The notes below the pieces were generated by a model that did not search any database, was not told where the DNA came from, and saw only the letters and a list, made by a program, of their open reading frames with translations. This document shows positions 1 to 7,993 of a stretch of 37,242 bases of DNA, in pieces. Both the position numbers and the translations under genes were made by a program. The number at the start of each line of letters is the position of its first letter. Position 1 is the first letter of the stretch. This DNA comes from Betaproteobacteria bacterium (GTDB taxonomy: Bacteria; Pseudomonadota; Gammaproteobacteria; Burkholderiales; SG8-41): NCBI GenBank assembly GCA_023266235.1, contig JAHFRL010000017.1:1-37242 (forward strand), in the 5' to 3' direction.

Positions 1-1930
1 TCACTGTCTGCACCACGCTGCCTTCGAGCTGGTTTTTCAGGCCGTCGGGGTTGATGATCTGGCCGCAATCGTGCGCGACATGGAACTTCGCGACCTTGAT
101 CTTGCCAGTTTTCTTGTTGACCTCGACGTCGGCCACCACCGCGACGTAAGTGCGCACCAGCTCGTACTTGATGTACGACACGCCGCGGCCGTAGGCGATG
201 TCGCCCGAGTATTCGGGCTTCGACTTGCGCGGTATCCAGCCGGCGAGCGCGGCGGCACGCTCGAGGCATTCCATGCCGCGCTTGTCGTTGAGGTGCCGCA
301 GCCGGAATTCGACCGGATCGGCGCCGGCGGCGGACGCCAATTCGTCCATGAACACCTCGTTGCCAAAAGTGTTCTGCATGCGGCCCGGGGTGCGGATCCA
401 CGACGGCCGGAACGGTGTCTCGGCGAGCCAGTGCGCGGTCGCCTTGATGTTGGGGATCGTGTACGGGATCGCGAGCGCCTGGTGGATGTTGCCCGGATGC
501 GGCGGCTCCTTCGGCAGCCCGGCGAGATCGGCCGCGACCAGCGTCACCGAGATCTGCTGCGGCCGGTCGGGGATGAATACTTCCGATTCCCACCCCGCGA
601 TATTGCCTTTGGCATCGAGCGCGCCGCGGTAGTCGAGCAGCGTCGGCGGCCCTTTCGGGTCCCAGCCGTGCTCGTCGGCGCGCATCCATTGCACGCGCAC
701 CGGCTTGCCGACTTCCTTCGCGATCAGCACGGCATCGGCCGCCGCATCTTCGTGGCCATTGCGGCCGTAGCAGCCCGAGCCGTCGATGTAGACACAGCGC
801 ACGTCCTGCTCTTTCATCTGCAGCATCTGCGCCATCTGCTTGCGCAAGAGGTGCGTGGCCTGCGACGCGCTCCAGCAGGTGACTTTGCCGTCCTTCCATT
901 CCGCGACCGCGCACGACGGTCCGATCGAGCCGTGGGTGTGGATCGCGAAATCGTAAGTCGCACCCACTTTCTTCGCGCCGCTTTTGAGCGCGTCGGCGGA
1001 GTTGCCGACTTTCTGCAGGTCTTCGTCCTTGTTGATCTTGGTCCTGCGCACGTACTCCCACAGGTTCTTGCGGTCGGGCAGGCCTTCCCACTTCGACCAC
1101 TTGGCCTTGACCGCGCGGCTCGCGCGGATCGCCGCCCATTCCGAGGTCGCGACCACCGCGAGGTAATTGCCCTTGCGCACGGTCTGCACGAAGCCCGGCA
1201 CTCGTTTCGCTGCGGCGTCGTCGTAGGAGATCAGCTCGGAACGCATGCCGGCAGGGCGGATCACGCGGCCGTGCAGCATGCCCGGCAGCCTGAAGTCCTG
1301 CATGTACTGGAATTCGCCGGTGACCTTGGCCGGGATATCGAGCCGCAGCACCGGCTGGCCGACCACCTTGTATTTCGCCGGGTCTTTGAGCGACGCCTTC
1401 GGGTCGACCTTGAGCTGGAACTCCTGGTTCGCGATCAGCTCGTTGTAGGCTATGCGCTGGCCTTTGGCGACGCACATGCCGTCCTGCGTCGTCACGTCGC
1501 CGGGCGCGGAGTTCAAGCGCTTCGCCGCCTCGGCGACCAACGCCGCGCGCGCCGTGGCGCACGCTTGGCGGATCTGCATGCCGCCGATCTGGATGGACAG
1601 GCTCCCGTAGGTCGGGCCCTGGTCTGGGGTCACCGCGGTATCGCCTTGGATGACCTTGACCTTCGTAAACGGCACGTCGAGCTCATCGGCGGCGATCTGG
1701 GTCAGCGCGGTGCGCACCCCGGTGCCGAGGTCGACCTTGCCGGAATAGATGCTGACGCTGCCGTCGGCGCCGATCGCGACGAAGCCGTCGACCGCGTCGA
1801 TGGCCACGGTTTTACCGGTGGGCATGGATTGGGCGGCGGTGCCCGGAATCAGGCCGGGCAGCGAAAATGTGACGACCAGCGAGCCGCCGGCCACGAGGAA
1901 ATCACGCCGTGTAATGGTCTGGTTCAACAT
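1..1930 (-). CDS. Molybdopterin-binding large subunit of an isoquinoline 1-oxidoreductase/aldehyde-oxidase-type hydroxylase (3' end off window)
   Basis: The visible 643 residues match the large, molybdenum-cofactor subunit of the xanthine dehydrogenase superfamily, IorB branch, which hydroxylates N-heterocycles or aldehydes using water. The ATG at 1930 is followed by a twin-arginine signal (TRRDFLVAGG), so the folded enzyme is probably exported by Tat. Family-typical blocks include GGMQIRQACATARAA near residue 120, GSGCYGRNGHEDAAADAV in the middle, TPFRPSWIRTPGRMQNTFGN, and AHDCGQIINPDGLKNQLEGS close to the edge. The family is usually about 720-750 residues, so roughly 100, including the region of the catalytic glutamate, lie outside the window. 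It starts 12 bases after the stop of the iron-sulfur subunit, so the two are one transcription unit. Substrate cannot be read from the sequence. Confidence 0.93.
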   Translation of the reverse strand, partial: MLNQTITRRDFLVAGGSLVVTFSLPGLIPGTAAQSMPTGKTVAIDAVDGFVAIGADGSVSIYSGKVDLGTGVRTALTQIAADELDVPFTKVKVIQGDTAVTPDQGPTYGSLSIQIGGMQIRQACATARAALVAEAAKRLNSAPGDVTTQDGMCVAKGQRIAYNELIANQEFQLKVDPKASLKDPAKYKVVGQPVLRLDIPAKVTGEFQYMQDFRLPGMLHGRVIRPAGMRSELISYDDAAAKRVPGFVQTVRKGNYLAVVATSEWAAIRASRAVKAKWSKWEGLPDRKNLWEYVRRTKINKDEDLQKVGNSADALKSGAKKVGATYDFAIHTHGSIGPSCAVAEWKDGKVTCWSASQATHLLRKQMAQMLQMKEQDVRCVYIDGSGCYGRNGHEDAAADAVLIAKEVGKPVRVQWMRADEHGWDPKGPPTLLDYRGALDAKGNIAGWESEVFIPDRPQQISVTLVAADLAGLPKEPPHPGNIHQALAIPYTIPNIKATAHWLAETPFRPSWIRTPGRMQNTFGNEVFMDELASAAGADPVEFRLRHLNDKRGMECLERAAALAGWIPRKSKPEYSGDIAYGRGVSYIKYELVRTYVAVVADVEVNKKTGKIKVAKFHVAHDCGQIINPDGLKNQLEGSVVQTV

Positions 1931-1942
1931 GGTCTGTTCTCC

Positions 1943-2413
1943 TTATGCCATCCCGGAAGCGGCGCGTTTGACGGCGCGCACGATGCGCACATGCGTGCCG
2001 CAGCGGCACAGATTGTGGGCGAGCGCTTGCTTTATCTGCTCGTCGCTCGGGCGCTTGTTCGCGTCGAGCAGCGCTTTTGCCTGCATGATCATGCCGTTAA
2101 TGCAGTAGCCGCACTGCACCGCCTGCTCGTCGATGAACGCCTTCTGCAGCGGGTGCGGTTTGGCCGAAGTGCCAAGCCCTTCCAGCGTCAGGATTTTCCT
2201 GCCGGCGGCTTTTTCAATCGGTGTCTGGCACGAGCGCACCGGCTTGCCGTCCACGTGCACGGTGCACGCGCCGCACTGGCCGAGGCCGCAGCCGAAATGC
2301 GGGCCGCGCAGGCCGAGGTCGTTGCGCAGCGCATATAACAATGGCATTTGCGGGTCGTCAACGGTCAGGGTCTGTGCCTTGCCGTTGACGGTGAGCGTCA
2401 TTTTGGTGGCCAT
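1943..2413 (-). CDS. (2Fe-2S)-binding small subunit of molybdenum hydroxylase (IorA-like)
   Basis: This 156-residue protein is the electron-transfer subunit that partners the molybdopterin subunit encoded just downstream. The N-terminal plant-ferredoxin-type cluster is ligated by C42, C47, C50 and C62 (CGLGQCGACTVHVDG). The C-terminal helical domain binds the second cluster through C101, C104, C136 and C138 (QCGYC and NLCRCG). Length and cysteine spacing are normal for the family. No FAD subunit is present nearby, which is usual for the IorAB type; electrons are then passed to a cytochrome or other acceptor. The start at 2413 has a strong GGAGGA ribosome site upstream. It has no Tat signal of its own and probably travels with the Tat-tagged large subunit (inference from the family). 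Confidence 0.95.
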   Translation of the reverse strand: MATKMTLTVNGKAQTLTVDDPQMPLLYALRNDLGLRGPHFGCGLGQCGACTVHVDGKPVRSCQTPIEKAAGRKILTLEGLGTSAKPHPLQKAFIDEQAVQCGYCINGMIMQAKALLDANKRPSDEQIKQALAHNLCRCGTHVRIVRAVKRAASGMA

Positions 2414-2561
2414 GGGGTCCTCCTCCGTCAGGAACGGGCAACGCTACTCCTTTCAAAAGCGGATTTCAACGATGCACAGCAGCATGACGAAAGGACGACA
2501 TTTCCCGCCCTCGACCCGGCCGCGGGGGTGGGCTGCCGGGGGCGGATTTTCTCTCTAAGAA

Positions 2562-2614
2562 TTGCACCATAGACGCGAAGTTTGGATTACAATCGCGTCA
2601 ACCCAATGTTGGGT
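2562..2614 (+). promoter_or_regulatory. Candidate promoter and leader palindrome upstream of the SWIB gene
   Basis: A TACAAT -10-like hexamer lies at 2588-2593. TTGCAC at 2562-2567 could be a -35, but the 20-base spacer is longer than optimal. Seven bases after the -10 is a perfect 14-base palindrome, ACCCAATGTTGGGT (2601-2614), placed where transcription would begin and before the ribosome site at about 2631. It could be an operator or a short leader hairpin. Function is inferred from position only. Confidence 0.35.
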
Positions 2615-2644
2615 GATATCCGTGTCTTTAAAGGAGAGAAGACG

Positions 2645-2944
2645 ATGGCCAAGAAGAAAGCTAGCAAGAAACCCGCGAAGAAAAAATCCGGACGTAAACC
2701 AAGCGCCGCGTTCATGAAGCCGATGCAGATTTCCGCATCGCTGGCTCCCGTGATCGGTGGCGGCCCGTACCCGCGCACCGAGGTCACCAAGAAGCTGTGG
2801 GCCTACATCAAGCGCAACGGACTGCAGGACAACAAGAACCGCCGCATGATCAATGCCGACGACAAGCTGCGCGACGTGTTTGGCGGCAAGAAGCAGGTGT
2901 CGATGTTCGAAATGACCAAGCTGGTGAGCAAGCACCTGAAGTAA
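2645..2944 (+). CDS. SWIB/MDM2-domain small basic protein
   Basis: The 99-residue product has a lysine-rich tail (residues 1-20, AKKKASKKPAKKKSGRK) followed by a single SWIB/MDM2 domain (about 24-98), recognisable from LAPVIGGGPYPRTEV, LWAYIKRNGLQD and INADDKLRDVFG. Small stand-alone SWIB proteins occur in many proteobacteria and chlamydiae. The basic tail suggests DNA or nucleoid association, but their role is not established. The ATG at 2645 is chosen over an in-frame start at 2582 because an AAAGGAGAG ribosome site sits directly upstream and the family begins with this Lys-rich tail. The gene stands alone, convergent with htpX, with a shared hairpin between them. Confidence 0.9.
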   Translation: MAKKKASKKPAKKKSGRKPSAAFMKPMQISASLAPVIGGGPYPRTEVTKKLWAYIKRNGLQDNKNRRMINADDKLRDVFGGKKQVSMFEMTKLVSKHLK

Positions 2945-2985
2945 TTCCCGCGGCCCGGCAAGCGGGTCGCGATACGGCACCAAAG

Positions 2986-3030
2986 CAAACGGCCGGCGCC
3001 GCATCAAGCGGCAGCCGGCCGTTTGCCTTT
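2986..3030 (+). terminator. Probable bidirectional terminator between the SWIB gene and htpX
   Basis: A perfect 12-base stem, CAAACGGCCGGC (2986-2997) with GCCGGCCGTTTG (3013-3024), has a 15-base loop and is followed on the plus strand by CCTTTT. It lies between the stops of two convergent genes (2944 and 3042), so it can serve both. The T-run is short in each direction. Confidence 0.7.
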
Positions 3031-3041
3031 TGAGGGCGTGT

Positions 3042-3911
3042 TTACTTCTGCGCCTGCAGTGCGGCGATGCGCTCTGTGAGCGGCGGGTGGGTCGAGAACA
3101 GCGCCATGAAGCCCGGCTTGTTGCTGATGCCGGCGGACGCAATCGACTGCGGCAGCGCGCCCGGCTCGAGCCCGCCGAGCCGCGCCAGCGCGTTGATCAT
3201 CGGGCGGCCCGAGCCCAGCAACTGCGCCGAGCCGGCGTCGGCGCGGAACTCGCGCCGGCGCGAGAACCAGGCGACGATCAGCGACGCCAGCACCGCGAAT
3301 ACGATTTCGCACACGATCACCGTGATGTAATAGCCGGCGCCGACCCCCCGCTCGGTCTTGAACACCGCCTTGTCGACGAGGTAGCCGACGATGCGCGCGA
3401 GGAACACGACGAAGGTGTTGACGACACCCTGGATCAGGGTGAGCGTCACCATGTCGCCGTTGGCGACGTGCGAGACTTCGTGGCCGAGCACCGCTTCGAC
3501 TTCTTCCCGGCTCATCGCCTGCAGCAATCCGGTGGAGACCGCGACCAGCGCCGAATTTCTGAAAGCGCCGGTGGCGAACGCGTTGGGCTCGCCCTCGTAG
3601 TACGCGACCTCCGGCACGCCGATGCCGGCCTTGTCGGCGAGCTTGCGCACCGTCTCCACCAGCCAGCGCTGCTCCGGGCCTTCGGAGCCGTCGATCACCC
3701 GCGCGCCGGTCGACCACTTCGCGATCGGCTTGGATATCAGCAGCGAAATGAACGAGCCGCCGAAGCCGACAATCAGCGAGAACACGAGCAGCGCGCCGAC
3801 GTTGATGCCGCTGGCGGTCAGGTAGCGGTCGACGCCGAGCACGCTCAGCACCACCGACAGCACCACCATGATCGCGAGGTTGGTGAGCAGGAACAAAACG
3901 ATACGTTTCAT
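3042..3911 (-). CDS. htpX: Membrane zinc metalloprotease HtpX
   Basis: HtpX is an inner-membrane zinc endopeptidase that degrades damaged membrane proteins alongside FtsH. The 289-residue product (E. coli HtpX is 293) has two N-terminal membrane segments (about 3-25 and 37-58), the catalytic motif HEVSH at residues 144-148 within [13 protein letters not shown], two further hydrophobic segments, and [14 protein letters not shown], which carries the third zinc ligand. The start at 3911 ([15 protein letters not shown]) matches the family N-terminus; an upstream in-frame methionine would add 22 atypical residues. It is monocistronic, with its own promoter-like sequence upstream and a shared terminator downstream. 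I see no obvious heat-shock sigma site. Confidence 0.96.
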   Translation of the reverse strand: MKRIVLFLLTNLAIMVVLSVVLSVLGVDRYLTASGINVGALLVFSLIVGFGGSFISLLISKPIAKWSTGARVIDGSEGPEQRWLVETVRKLADKAGIGVPEVAYYEGEPNAFATGAFRNSALVAVSTGLLQAMSREEVEAVLGHEVSHVANGDMVTLTLIQGVVNTFVVFLARIVGYLVDKAVFKTERGVGAGYYITVIVCEIVFAVLASLIVAWFSRRREFRADAGSAQLLGSGRPMINALARLGGLEPGALPQSIASAGISNKPGFMALFSTHPPLTERIAALQAQK

Positions 3912-3949
3912 GGTCAGGGTTCCCCGTTGGGTTGAAAGCAGGCTGCGCG

Positions 3950-3977
3950 ATTCTACACGCCGCTTGTGACCGCGCAA
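3950..3977 (-). promoter_or_regulatory. Candidate htpX promoter
   Basis: Read on the minus strand, TTGCGC (3977-3972), a 16-base spacer and TAGAAT (3955-3950) lie about 40 bases upstream of the htpX ATG. The -10 matches five of six consensus bases; the -35 is weaker. Confidence 0.4.
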
Positions 3978-4010
3978 GTGCGGTGCAGTTCCCGGACTAA
4001 CCCGCCTGGC

Positions 4011-5171
4011 TCAGGGCTTGCGCAGGGAATAACCGCCGCCTACCAGCAGTGCGGCCATGGTCCAGAACACCGGGGTCATGCCGAGCGCGGCGCCCAGCGC
4101 CCCGAACAGCAACGGAATCGCAGTCTGGCTGACGTTGATCAGAAACGTGCGCACGCCGATGGCCTCCGCGCCGCGGCCGGGCGGCGCCTTGTTGTAGAGC
4201 AGCGACATGATCATCGGCTGTGCGCCGCCGAGACCGGCGCCGAGAAAAAATGCGAGCGCGATCAGCACCGGCACGGTTTTCACGAGCGGGAAGATGAACA
4301 GCGCGATGCCGGTCGAGATCATCGCTGCGATCAGCATTTGCCATTCGCCCAGGCGATCGATCACGAGCGGCAGCGCGAGCCGCACCACGAACACCGCGCC
4401 GCCGAATGCACCGAGAATAAGTCCGATGGTCGAGGCCGACAGGCCGATGCTCGAGCCGTGGATGGGCACGACGAACGAGAACAGGTCCCACACCATCGAC
4501 AGCAACCCGCTCATGATGAACACGCGCCGCATGGTCTTGCTGCGCAGCAAATCGACGAGCCGCCGCTGCTTCGCGCCGGGCTCATCGGCCGGCTGCCGCG
4601 GCGCGTCGATGCGTTTGATCAGCAGCGCGATCAGCGTGATGAGCGCAAAGCAGGCGAGCAGGAGCATGGTACGGCGGTGCCCGATCCAGTCGATCGCGAA
4701 CCCGGCGATCATCGGCCCGAGAAACCCCGACGTCGAAAAACCAAGCGCCAGCCAGCTGAAGTTCTTGGCGCGGTCCTCGGGCCGGCCGATCACCGCCGCC
4801 AGGTAGTTGACCGCAATATGGAACAGGATGAAGCCGGAGCCGATGAGGCAGCTGGTGACAAACAGCGCCGGCAGCGCGGGCCATATCACCGCGACCATGA
4901 TGCCGGCGAACAACAACGTCGCGCCGACCAGCATCGGCCCGCGCACACCGATACGGTCGATCAAGCGTCCCACCGTGACCGAGAACGTCATCGGCAGCAA
5001 TGCGAGGAGCGATAACAGCACTCCCACGGTAAACGGTGACGCCTGCAAGCTCAGCGCGAACAACGACAGCGTGACACGGCTGCCCGCATACGCCAGGTGC
5101 AGCACGATGGTCAACGGAACGACGAGGGCGAGTATCAATACACGACCGGGCAACGCCGACAAAAACCGCAT
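4011..5171 (-). CDS. MFS permease
   Basis: A 386-residue polytopic protein with about twelve hydrophobic segments and the MFS loop 2-3 signature in degenerate form (GRLIDRIGVRGPML near residue 55). A central cytoplasmic loop rich in Arg and Pro (IKRIDAPRQPADEPGAKQRR) separates the two six-helix halves, as is usual for the superfamily. The substrate is not identifiable. The open frame runs upstream to 5393, but the extra residues are not membrane-like. The ATG at 5171 (MRFLSALPGRVLIL) is preferred, with 5234 as alternative. It lies on the same strand as htpX, about 100 bases upstream, and probably has its own transcript. Confidence 0.85.
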   Translation of the reverse strand: MRFLSALPGRVLILALVVPLTIVLHLAYAGSRVTLSLFALSLQASPFTVGVLLSLLALLPMTFSVTVGRLIDRIGVRGPMLVGATLLFAGIMVAVIWPALPALFVTSCLIGSGFILFHIAVNYLAAVIGRPEDRAKNFSWLALGFSTSGFLGPMIAGFAIDWIGHRRTMLLLACFALITLIALLIKRIDAPRQPADEPGAKQRRLVDLLRSKTMRRVFIMSGLLSMVWDLFSFVVPIHGSSIGLSASTIGLILGAFGGAVFVVRLALPLVIDRLGEWQMLIAAMISTGIALFIFPLVKTVPVLIALAFFLGAGLGGAQPMIMSLLYNKAPPGRGAEAIGVRTFLINVSQTAIPLLFGALGAALGMTPVFWTMAALLVGGGYSLRKP

Positions 5172-5481
5172 TCTACCCGCGTTCGCACGGCGCGGCGCGA
5201 CGTCGCGCCCGAGCAGTTCGCGAAAATCGCCCATAACGACATCGGCAAGTGGACGGCAGTGGCGAAAGAGTCGGAGGCAACCAAAGATTGACTCAGTCCC
5301 TGCCGCCCCTTGGCGCGATCCCTCCCCCGCAAAAAAGGGGGAGCCCGCGTTTACCGAGTAAACGCATGCACGGTGGGCGCATTGCTTGCGCAATGCAATC
5401 CAGATGATGCCTTGTCAATCAGGGTAGTTGGTGTCATTCTAGCGGCGCAAGTAATTTCTGCAATTTCTGAAGAGGGAAGAG
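5172..5481. other. Non-coding stretch with three consecutive stem-loops
   Basis: This 310-base interval separates the divergent MFS and amidohydrolase genes, and I see no convincing gene in it. It holds three perfect inverted repeats in a row: CTCCCCC/GGGGGAG (5322-5328 and 5337-5343), GCGTTTAC/GTAAACGC (5347-5354 and 5358-5365), and GCATTGC/GCAATGC (5379-5385 and 5390-5396). A weak promoter-like pair, TTGTCA (5412-5417) and CATTCT (5435-5440) with 17-base spacing, precedes the amidohydrolase ribosome site. Confidence 0.6.
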
Positions 5482-6876
5482 ATGGCCGAGCCAACATCTG
5501 TAGATCTGTTGATTGAAGCCGGTTCGATCATTACGATGGACCCCACGCGCCGCATCATTCGCGACGGCGCCATCGCAGTGAAAGGCGATCGCATCGTTGC
5601 GGTGGACAAGCGCAACGCCCTGCGCGACAAGTACAAGGCCAAACGCACGATCGACGGGCGCAGCCACGTCGTCACGCCGGGCCTCGTCAACTCGCATATC
5701 CATTTCTACCACCAGATGCACCGCGGGATGTCGCCGGATACCTTCGATGGCAACCAGTGGTCGAACTTCGTCCACACCAAAGTCGCGCCCATACTCACCG
5801 CCGAAGACGAAGTGTGGGCGGCATACATCGTCCTCCTCGAGATCCTGAAGACGGGTACCACCACGTATCTCGCGGCCGGATCGTACAACCCCGATCCTGT
5901 CCTGGAAGCGATCCCCAAGGTAGGGTTGCGCGGCTTCGAAGGCCGCCGCACCTTCGACTACGTGCATCTTGGCCATCAAGCCCTCGCCGAGCCCACCGAG
6001 AAATGCATCGAGGAAAACGCCCGCATCATGGAGAAGTACAAGGCGGGCTTCGCCAACAACCTCGTCCGCCCTTGCGTGAATATCGTCGGGCTCGGGCGCG
6101 TCACGGACACGCTGATCCTGAAATCCAAGGAGCTCGCCGACAAGTACGGCGCGATCCTGAATATGCACCAGTGCGCCTTCCCGGAGGAAGTGGCGAGCAT
6201 CAAGGAGCGCACGGGGCACACGCCGATCGAGCACCTCGATCACCTCGGCGTGCTCGGTCCCAATGTCGTGCTGGTGCATATGGTGCACGTCACCGACAAG
6301 GAGATCGAGATCCTTGCGCGCACCGGCACTCATGTCATCCACAACCCGGGCACGGCGCTGAAGATCGTCTACGGCATGACCAAATGGGGCAAATTCCCCG
6401 AGATGATGAAGTCGGGCGTCAATGTCGGCGTCGGCACCGACGCCGGCGACTGCGCGAACTTCATGGACATCGTGCGCGTGCTGTATCTCGCGGCGACGCT
6501 CTACAAGGACATCCGGTTCGATCCGCAGCTCATGGGCGCGGAGGTGGCGCTGGAAATGGCGACCATCCACGGTGCGCGCGCGATGGGCATGGAGAAGGAG
6601 ATCGGATCGCTGGAGCCCGGCAAGAAGGCCGATATCGTGCTTTTCAACGCCGACACGCCGCAATGGCAGCCGCTGTACTGCGAGCCCTACAATCTTGTCT
6701 ACTCCGCGTCGGGCGACACTGCGGACACAGTGATCATCGATGGCAAGATCGTGATGGAGAACCGCGAGGTAAAGACCATCAACGAGCGCGAGGTCATCGA
6801 GAAGATCAAGCACCTCGCCAAGGGCGTCGAAAAGCGCAGCGGCGTCAAGCCGCCGACGCGCTGGCCGATCATTTAG
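5482..6876 (+). CDS. Amidohydrolase of the chlorohydrolase/methylthioadenosine-deaminase (AtzA/TrzN) family
   Basis: A 464-residue metal-dependent hydrolase with the TIM-barrel amidohydrolase fold flanked by beta-sandwich segments. The metal motif HIH is at residues 72-74 (NSHIHFYH), followed by H229 (NMHQCAFPEE), a histidine pair H266/H269 (VHMVH) and D320 (GTDAGD), all in the order expected for mononuclear deaminases and dechlorinases. The C-terminal IGSLEPGKKADIVLF block is also typical. The family deaminates or dehalogenates purines, pterins, triazines and similar rings; the actual substrate is unknown. The loop IHNPGTALKI replaces the Ser-Asn form common in this family's HxPxSN motif, hinting at a different substrate. 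The gene has a GAGGGAAGAG ribosome site and ends 7 bases from the convergent ABC operon, so it is not co-transcribed with it. Confidence 0.88.
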   Translation: MAEPTSVDLLIEAGSIITMDPTRRIIRDGAIAVKGDRIVAVDKRNALRDKYKAKRTIDGRSHVVTPGLVNSHIHFYHQMHRGMSPDTFDGNQWSNFVHTKVAPILTAEDEVWAAYIVLLEILKTGTTTYLAAGSYNPDPVLEAIPKVGLRGFEGRRTFDYVHLGHQALAEPTEKCIEENARIMEKYKAGFANNLVRPCVNIVGLGRVTDTLILKSKELADKYGAILNMHQCAFPEEVASIKERTGHTPIEHLDHLGVLGPNVVLVHMVHVTDKEIEILARTGTHVIHNPGTALKIVYGMTKWGKFPEMMKSGVNVGVGTDAGDCANFMDIVRVLYLAATLYKDIRFDPQLMGAEVALEMATIHGARAMGMEKEIGSLEPGKKADIVLFNADTPQWQPLYCEPYNLVYSASGDTADTVIIDGKIVMENREVKTINEREVIEKIKHLAKGVEKRSGVKPPTRWPII

Positions 6877-6883
6877 CCTGCTT

Positions 6884-7993
6884 CTACTCGGGCAGCATGC
6901 GCACAGCGTCGGCTTCCCACGACACCAGCACGCTTGCGCCGGGAAGGAGCCCCGGCGGCTGCGCCGAGTTGTTCTGCCGGTAGGCAACGAGCCGCGTGCC
7001 CGCGGCAGTCCGCAGATGGTAGTGGACCGCGGTTCCCACGTAGACGAGGTCGTCGAGCTGCGCGTGCAGCGCGCCCGCGAAGCCGGGTTGCGCCGGCTTG
7101 AGGACGATCTTCTCCGGCCTCACGGTGGCGACCACGCGCGCACCTTCGGCCGGCACCGCGGTCCCCGCAGGAATCGACACGGTGGCGAGCGCGCCGTCTT
7201 CAAAGCTCACCACGACGGCCGCGTTCTCCCGCCGCGTCACGCGGCACTCGAGGAAATTACAGACGCCGATGAAGTCCGCCACAAACCGGTTTTGCGGCGA
7301 CTCGTAAATTTCCTGCGGGCGGCCCATCTGCTGCAGCCGTCCCTGGTGCATCACCGCAATGCGGTCCGACATCGTCAGCGCCTCTTCCTGGTCGTGGGTC
7401 ACGAAGATCGTGGTGATTCCGACCTGCCGCTGCAGCAATTTCAACTCGACCTGCATCGCTTCGCGTAACTTTTTGTCGAGTGCGCCGAGCGGCTCGTCGA
7501 GGAGCAGTACGTCCGGCTCGACGACGAGACAGCGCGCGAGCGCCACGCGCTGCTGTTGTCCGCCGGACAGCTCCCGCGGATAGCGGTCCTCCATTTTGCC
7601 GAGTTGGACGGTGGCGAGCGTCTCGTGCGCGCGCCGCATGACATCGGCCGGCTGCATGCCGCGCATGCGCAGCCCGAAGGTGACGTTCTCGAGTACGGTC
7701 ATGTGGGGGAAAAGCGCGTAGTTCTGCGCGACCAGTCCCAGCCCGCGCCGGTGCACGGGCACATCGTTCATCACGCGGCCGCCCACGATCACCTGGCCGG
7801 CATCGGGCCGCACGAGGCCCGCGATCGCGCGCAGCGTGGTGGTCTTGCCACAGCCGCTCGGGCCGAGCAACGAAACAAACTCGCCTGGCTCGATCCTTAG
7901 GTCGAGCGATACCACCGCCACTACGGCGCCATAGCGCTTATGGAGCCCCCGCAGCTCGACGCCCGCGGTGCGGCGGGGGCTTGCGGGCGTCAC
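6884..7993 (-). CDS. ABC transporter ATPase, polyamine (PotA) type
   Basis: The 369-residue ATP-binding subunit energises the importer encoded upstream. It shows Walker A GPSGCGKTT (from residue 44), Q-loop AQNYALFPHMTV (Q90), signature LSGGQQQR (142-149), Walker B DVLLLDEPLGALD (catalytic E167), and H-loop FVTHDQEEA (H200). A TOBE-type domain fills the C-terminal third, as in the PotA/spermidine group. The start is GTG at 7993, which overlaps the stop of the preceding permease in a GTGA arrangement, indicating translational coupling. It is the last gene of the operon, read permease-permease-ATPase after the binding protein. Substrate assignment to polyamines is by family only. Confidence 0.93.
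   Translation of the reverse strand: MTPASPRRTAGVELRGLHKRYGAVVAVVSLDLRIEPGEFVSLLGPSGCGKTTTLRAIAGLVRPDAGQVIVGGRVMNDVPVHRRGLGLVAQNYALFPHMTVLENVTFGLRMRGMQPADVMRRAHETLATVQLGKMEDRYPRELSGGQQQRVALARCLVVEPDVLLLDEPLGALDKKLREAMQVELKLLQRQVGITTIFVTHDQEEALTMSDRIAVMHQGRLQQMGRPQEIYESPQNRFVADFIGVCNFLECRVTRRENAAVVVSFEDGALATVSIPAGTAVPAEGARVVATVRPEKIVLKPAQPGFAGALHAQLDDLVYVGTAVHYHLRTAAGTRLVAYRQNNSAQPPGLLPGASVLVSWEADAVRMLPE

Noticed and set aside
71-2338. 755-codon open frame on the plus strand
   Set aside because: It is antisense to two clearly recognisable genes (molybdenum hydroxylase subunits); its translation is Arg/His/Val-rich with no family motif, a known artefact of GC-rich codon use.
5434-6987. 517-codon open frame on the minus strand
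   Set aside because: Antisense to the amidohydrolase; composition is that of a shadow frame and no motif is recognisable.
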